Assembly (NCBI GenBank): GCA_937967755.1
Contig: CALBTA010000348.1
Coordinates: 1 to 9,735, forward strand
Length of the DNA stretch: 9,735 nucleotides
Origin: an uncultured Planctomycetaceae bacterium
GTDB taxonomy: Bacteria > Planctomycetota > Planctomycetia > Pirellulales > Pirellulaceae
Direction: 5' to 3'
Shown here: positions 5,865 through 9,735 of the stretch, piece by piece
Numbering within the stretch: position 1 is the first letter of the stretch
How the letters are laid out: each line of letters starts with the position of its first letter
Program-made: the position numbers and the translations under genes
The notes under the pieces: model-generated
Databases searched by the model: none
What the model saw: the letters and a program-made list of their open reading frames with translations, nothing else
What the model was told of the DNA's origin: nothing

Positions 5865-6997
5865 GCCCGCACCTCGTGCGCGATGCGATATAGCTCCAAC
5901 AGCGCCCGCACGGCAACCTGCGGCGTCGCCCCTTCCGGCCGTGGGCCGGCGAAGCTGGCTTCGCTTAGTTCGTGCAAGCGCTCCGCAACCGATCGGGCAA
6001 CGCCGACCGGCACTTGGGAATGCCATGAATTGTCGCTTGGTTCCGGTAGTAGGGCTTGGCTGTCGACGCGCCCGTAGAGAAATCGCGACGGCACGATTTC
6101 CTCAATCCGCTTCAGTTCGGCAACTTCATCACCGCGCAAGATTCCGCTTAGTTGAACGCGCAGCAACGTCAGATCGGACGCTTCCATCGCTTCAATGCGA
6201 TCGCTTAGCCGTGTCAGGTCGCCTGCTTCCATCACTCGGCCGTCGTCGCCGTCGATCGTTTTCCAATGCAGGCCGCCGGTGCGAATCGCGGTCAGCCGCG
6301 GCGGAGACCCACGGCCCGAGATTTCAACCAACACAGCATTGCCGCTGTCGCGTTCGCCGAATTTTGTCGTCTCGTGCGTGCCGCTATAGGCAATGCGCGG
6401 CGCGCCTTCGGAATCTTCGATCGGCCCGAACGAATGCCAATGGCCTAATGCCAGATAGTCCAGTCCACATGCCGAAGCCGCATTGCGTGGAATCGGATAG
6501 TCTGGCTCGCTCATCGGCAACCCTTCGACATTGCCATGCGCCAGCCCGATGGCAATTCCGGCAGACTGGTGCGCATCAATCCAAGCAGTGGGATCATGCG
6601 TGGAATACTTCTCATGCAAAGCACAAGGGAACAGCGTGGCCCCCGGAGCTTCCACTGGCTTCGACTCTTTGAGGACATTCAAGTTGGGGTGCGATCCCCA
6701 CACCGTGTGTTGCCATACCGAACCCGGCACGAACGGGTCATGGTTGCCAGGAATTATGAAAACCGGCGAATTGCACGCTCCTAGGATATCACCCACCTGT
6801 TGGACGAGCCGACGGTCGACTGCGTTGTCTTCGAATGTATCGCCCGCAACCACCAGAAAGTCAGCTTCATGTTCTTTGACCGCCTCCACGACTCGCCGGG
6901 CGGCTGCCAGTCGCTCGTCGCGCACGCGCTGCCCCACGATGCCAACGTGCGCCGCCAGCATTCCGATTTGCCAATCTGCCGTGTGGATAAACTTCAT
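5861..6997 (-). CDS. sbcD: SbcD/Mre11-like DNA repair nuclease
   Basis: The 378-residue product is a calcineurin-type metallophosphoesterase of the Mre11/SbcD group, which cuts DNA ends as the partner of an SbcC/Rad50 ATPase. Motifs in order are HTADWQIG (D8, Q10), AGDTFED (D53), PGNHD (N85, H86, D87), LAHG (H154) and LGHWHS (H186, H188). All metal and catalytic positions of Mre11 are present except that the second residue of DxH is glutamine. I recall DWQ in a bacterial branch of this family, so it is likely a subfamily trait and not loss of activity. The C-terminal part (about 230-378) would hold the capping and ATPase-binding regions. The start overlaps the stop of the addA-like gene by ATGA (6997-6994), and the stop overlaps the start of the sbcC-like gene in the same way (5864-5861). 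No strong Shine-Dalgarno is seen, so translation probably depends on coupling to the gene upstream. Confidence 0.88.
   Translation of the reverse strand: MKFIHTADWQIGMLAAHVGIVGQRVRDERLAAARRVVEAVKEHEADFLVVAGDTFEDNAVDRRLVQQVGDILGACNSPVFIIPGNHDPFVPGSVWQHTVWGSHPNLNVLKESKPVEAPGATLFPCALHEKYSTHDPTAWIDAHQSAGIAIGLAHGNVEGLPMSEPDYPIPRNAASACGLDYLALGHWHSFGPIEDSEGAPRIAYSGTHETTKFGERDSGNAVLVEISGRGSPPRLTAIRTGGLHWKTIDGDDGRVMEAGDLTRLSDRIEAMEASDLTLLRVQLSGILRGDEVAELKRIEEIVPSRFLYGRVDSQALLPEPSDNSWHSQVPVGVARSVAERLHELSEASFAGPRPEGATPQVAVRALLELYRIAHEVRA
5871..5875 (-). promoter_or_regulatory. Ribosome binding site of the sbcC-like gene
   Basis: GAGGT on the minus strand, six bases before the ATG at 5864 and inside the last codons of the sbcD-like gene. 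It supports the short start over the 54-residue upstream extension, which is Arg/Gly/Ala-rich and lies entirely within the sbcD-like coding sequence in another frame. Confidence 0.6.
5935..5964. repeat. Two back-to-back palindromes inside sbcD-like gene
   Basis: CCGGCC-GTG-GGCCGG (5935-5949) is followed directly by GCGAAGC-TG-GCTTCGC (5949-5964), sharing one base. Both arms pair perfectly (six and seven bases). They encode a Gly/Pro-rich stretch around residues 345-355 of the sbcD-like protein, probably a loop near the C-terminus. It is the second in-frame palindromic site in this operon. Confidence 0.5.
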
Positions 6998-9735
6998 ACG
7001 TGTGGAATCTCAACAATCGTGCCGTCTTTGACCATCAGTAGCCGCGCTGATATCGCATCAAGCGGCAGCTTGAAAATTCGGCTGGCCGCTTCGCAATATG
7101 CGACCAACTGATCACGATGCCGCTCGGCGGCTCCGTCGATAACTGCATCGGTTTTGAAATCGATGATGTCGGCGGCGGCGAGGGTTTCGCCATCATACAG
7201 CAAAACCAGGCGGTCGATGCTGCCGGTCACCAGGCTGCCTTCGTGCGAGTGGGCGAAGTCGTGCTCACAGCGAACTTTCGCGGTCAAGTCCGCATCGTAC
7301 GCCGCGCGGCTGAGCAGTTTCTGCGTATCACCGAGCTTCAGCATCTTGAAGAACTCGTCTAGCACTCGATCGACATCAATCACCCCGGACGCGTCGCCGG
7401 CAACGACGCGGCGTAGGGCTTCGCGATCGGGCGGGCCATCGTCCAACCATTGAATATGTTCGAAGCAGGCGTGGATCAAACTGCCGCGGTCCTTGGCGAA
7501 AGTGTTTTCGGCATCGGCGAAGATCTCGGCCAACGGCCGCGCCTTCGCCGCGTGCAACCTGCTGGGCGCGACGCGGTCGAGTGAACGGGTCGCCCCGTCC
7601 GTCGGCGGCGCAACGCGAACTTCCAGTGGTTCCGGCGGCATTGAAGGCGCGCTTCCCGTGCTCTTTTCGTCGACTTCGATATCATCGCCTGGGTTTTCAA
7701 ACCAGCGCGCGTCACCCGCTTCCCAAATCATTTCGCCGGCGCGCACGGGGTCGGAACTCTTGAGCGCACAACGTAATAGCCCGCTGAACTTCGCCGGCAC
7801 ACTCTTTTCCTTCTCACTACTGGGCGGGATGATCATGTGCAGGGCGTGGATCGCCCGCGTGAGGGCGACGTACAGCACACACGCCGATTCGGTCACGCTG
7901 CGGCGGGTGTCGGCTTCGATCATCTTCTGAAATTCAACCGGCAACAGCGGCTGCAAATCTTGCGAGACATATTGGAAGATGCAATCAATCGGCCCGGCCG
8001 GGTCGTCGCGATGTACGACGAACTTCGGCGTTTGCCGAGTGAGGCTCGCGTCCAGCTCAGGCAAGACGACGATGTCGAACTCCAAACCCTTCGCCCGATA
8101 GATAGTGGTCACGCGGACAGGGTGGGCGGTTGGATCGGCGACCCGTTGGCCGGCGACTGTGCGAACAAAGTCGCGCGTTCGCAGCGTGGCGGTTCCTTGA
8201 AACACGTAGGCTAGTTCGACGAGTTGCTTCAAGCGGCTCAGTTCACGGGCGTTACATTCGGGGGCCAGCACTTGCGTCCAGTGGAATACCGTTGGGCCGT
8301 AACCATCTTCCAACAGCGACCGCCGCACGTCGCGCGAGGCCGCCAGCGCCCCGCGCTCGTCGAAGCGGTGGCGAATGCCGAGATGCTGGCCCAACACCGA
8401 AGTTGCCAGGTGGTGCCGAGCGATCGTGTCGCCAGGATGGTCCGTCAACTTCAGCAGCGCCAGCACCAACTGCACCGCGGCCGAATCGGTCAGCGGGTTG
8501 CCTCCCTCTTCACTGGCGTTGATGCCAAGCTCGCGCAGTTCGTAGATCAGCGTGGCGATGGCGTTATTCGTACGGCAAAGCACTCCGATGCTGCGGCCAG
8601 GCGATTGCTCAACCAGCGACGCAATGTATTGTGCGGCGTAGCGAAGTGTCTCTCCGGATTGGTCGTCGGCATCGGCCGTCGCCGTGCGCAGGCACGCGTA
8701 GCCGTTGAGGTGGGTCGTCGCGGTCTCGTGATGCGGGAAAGTCTTTTGAAATTCGGCAACGGCCGGTTCACTGCGGCCCAAGTTTGGGTGCTTCAGCAAG
8801 TTGGTGAAAACCGTATTGACCGTGTCGATGATCACAGGCGAACTGCGAAAACTCTTGGCGAGCGATTCTTCGTGCACTTCGCCAAGCTGCGCCTGGACGG
8901 TATTAAAAATTTCAGCAACACCGCCCCGCCAACCGTAAATCGCTTGCTTGACATCGCCCACGCAGTAAAAGGAAGTAGTCTCGGCATCACCTTTGGTCTT
9001 TTTGGCGATCCTTTCCGCCAGCGGCCGAATCGCACTCCACTGCGCCGGCGAGGTGTCTTGGAACTCGTCGAGCAACAGGTGATCGATGTGCGAGTCCAGC
9101 CGAAACGCCAGCCCATCGGCGTCACCCAACTTGGCAACATCGACAACGGCCCGCGTGACGTCGTCGAACAACATCACCCGCCGGCGGTGCTTCAGCCGCG
9201 TGTACTGCTGGTCGAAATGCTCCAGGAACTGACGGGCACCGACAGTGAAATTGGCCGCCCTGCCCAACAGCAACGCCTTGGCGTGCGTGATGAGCGGCTG
9301 GTACACATCCTCGATGTGCGCTTCAATCGCGTGGCTGTAGTATTTTTCTTTCCCCTGCACAATCGCTTTGGCGATTCCCTTCGTGAGGAAGCCCTTCCAG
9401 TCGCCCGACAGCGCGCGGCTGTAATCGTCGTCGCGCCCTGAAACGAGCCGTTTGCCAGCCACCGGCAACTCCCGCAAATCTTCCAGCGCCGCTTCGAGCG
9501 CGGTCTCGTCTAACGCTTTGTAGCGCGGCATCTTCTCCCACGCGACGGCGTCGCTGCTGCGATAGACCTGATACAACTCCTTCACGGTATCGCGTAGCAG
9601 ATCGCTCACGCGACGCTGCGCATCGCCCTGGGTGAGAAGGTTGACGAGCTGCAGCAGATCGGTTTCGTTTTGCGCAGCGAGCACCGCCTCGATGGCGTCG
9701 TCGCGCAGCGTGGCATCTTCGAATTCGTAGATCAT
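6994..9735 (-). CDS. addA: AddA-like UvrD-family helicase with RecB-type nuclease domain, N-terminus outside window
   Basis: The visible 913 residues are the C-terminal three quarters of a helicase-nuclease that unwinds and degrades DNA ends before RecA loading. Helicase motifs present are LLLDEFQDTSPAQW (220-233; D223, E224, motif II), the VGDVKQAIYGWRG block (motif III, about 259-271), GVLCRTN (motif IV, about 384-390), the TIYRAKGLEFD block (motif V, about 544-554) and LYVALTRA (motif VI, about 621-628). The C-terminal PD-(D/E)XK nuclease shows GSLIHACFE (H755), GSIDRL (D841), IDFKTD (D859, K861) and QLVAY (Q876), so the site looks complete. The Walker A region is missing because the gene runs off the right edge, and the ATG at 9735 is only an internal methionine. 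Some 200-300 residues are probably lost, judging by AddA lengths. The gene order resembles the Bacillus addA-sbcD-sbcC order. A stand-alone UvrD/RecB-like helicase is the alternative. Confidence 0.87.
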   Translation of the reverse strand: MIYEFEDATLRDDAIEAVLAAQNETDLLQLVNLLTQGDAQRRVSDLLRDTVKELYQVYRSSDAVAWEKMPRYKALDETALEAALEDLRELPVAGKRLVSGRDDDYSRALSGDWKGFLTKGIAKAIVQGKEKYYSHAIEAHIEDVYQPLITHAKALLLGRAANFTVGARQFLEHFDQQYTRLKHRRRVMLFDDVTRAVVDVAKLGDADGLAFRLDSHIDHLLLDEFQDTSPAQWSAIRPLAERIAKKTKGDAETTSFYCVGDVKQAIYGWRGGVAEIFNTVQAQLGEVHEESLAKSFRSSPVIIDTVNTVFTNLLKHPNLGRSEPAVAEFQKTFPHHETATTHLNGYACLRTATADADDQSGETLRYAAQYIASLVEQSPGRSIGVLCRTNNAIATLIYELRELGINASEEGGNPLTDSAAVQLVLALLKLTDHPGDTIARHHLATSVLGQHLGIRHRFDERGALAASRDVRRSLLEDGYGPTVFHWTQVLAPECNARELSRLKQLVELAYVFQGTATLRTRDFVRTVAGQRVADPTAHPVRVTTIYRAKGLEFDIVVLPELDASLTRQTPKFVVHRDDPAGPIDCIFQYVSQDLQPLLPVEFQKMIEADTRRSVTESACVLYVALTRAIHALHMIIPPSSEKEKSVPAKFSGLLRCALKSSDPVRAGEMIWEAGDARWFENPGDDIEVDEKSTGSAPSMPPEPLEVRVAPPTDGATRSLDRVAPSRLHAAKARPLAEIFADAENTFAKDRGSLIHACFEHIQWLDDGPPDREALRRVVAGDASGVIDVDRVLDEFFKMLKLGDTQKLLSRAAYDADLTAKVRCEHDFAHSHEGSLVTGSIDRLVLLYDGETLAAADIIDFKTDAVIDGAAERHRDQLVAYCEAASRIFKLPLDAISARLLMVKDGTIVEIPHV

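Noticed and set aside
5865..6026. N-terminal extension of 54 residues on the sbcC-like protein
   Set aside because: It overlaps the sbcD-like coding sequence in another frame and has low-complexity Arg/Gly/Ala composition. The start at 5864 has a Shine-Dalgarno, an ATGA overlap and the family N-terminus.
5623..6672. Plus-strand open frame of 349 codons across the sbcC/sbcD junction
   Set aside because: It is antisense to two well-supported genes and its Arg/Ser/Pro-rich translation shows no recognisable domain.
8224..9441. Long plus-strand open frame of 405 codons opposite the addA-like gene
   Set aside because: It lies wholly antisense to a gene with clear helicase motifs. Its translation is rich in Arg/Gln/Val without domain motifs, as expected from the GC-rich opposite strand.
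1..9735. Search by eye for CRISPR arrays, tRNA or rRNA genes, insertion-sequence ends, toxin-antitoxin pairs and phage genes
   Set aside because: None seen. The only repeats are the 7-bp array and the short palindromes reported. The repair genes belong to known housekeeping families, so I do not present them as a new defence system.

Overview
The window looks like planctomycete chromosome, probably of the Pirellula/Blastopirellula type. This rests on moderately high GC, an exported protein with a PEP-CTERM tail, a membrane-anchored leucine-rich-repeat protein and an addA-sbcD-sbcC repair block. The lineage is inferred from gene style, because no marker gene is present.

Left part (1-2721). 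A leucine-rich-repeat protein on the minus strand runs off the left edge and carries an apparent frameshift near 238-250. It diverges from nagA (615-1793, plus strand), an N-acetylglucosamine-6-phosphate deacetylase-like amidohydrolase. The 96-bp divergent gap holds four tandem 7-bp units. These supply candidate -35 hexamers for promoters in both directions, and the nagA promoter is placed so that transcription would start at or next to its ATG (leaderless). nagA converges on a PEP-CTERM gene (1775-2593, minus strand), and the two 3' ends overlap by 19 bp. The PEP-CTERM gene has its own good promoter and Shine-Dalgarno sequence.

Right part (2722-9735). Four minus-strand genes are joined head to tail by three identical 4-bp ATGA overlaps. 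In transcription order they are an addA-like helicase-nuclease (5' end beyond the right edge), an sbcD/mre11-like nuclease, an sbcC/rad50-like ATPase and a small gamma-glutamylcyclotransferase-fold protein. The first three are double-strand-break end-processing enzymes in the same order as addA-sbcD-sbcC of Bacillus subtilis, so addB is expected just beyond 9735. The nuclease/ATPase pair is not the E. coli type: the nuclease has DxQ in place of DxH, and the ATPase lacks a CxxC zinc hook and has a predicted beta-strand insert where the hook would be. The cyclotransferase-like gene at the operon end has no obvious repair role. Short perfect palindromes lie in frame inside the sbcC- and sbcD-like genes.

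No rRNA, tRNA, CRISPR array, insertion sequence or phage gene was seen. Nothing here is clearly a new system. The most unusual parts are the hookless ATPase with its partner nuclease and the linked cyclotransferase-like gene.
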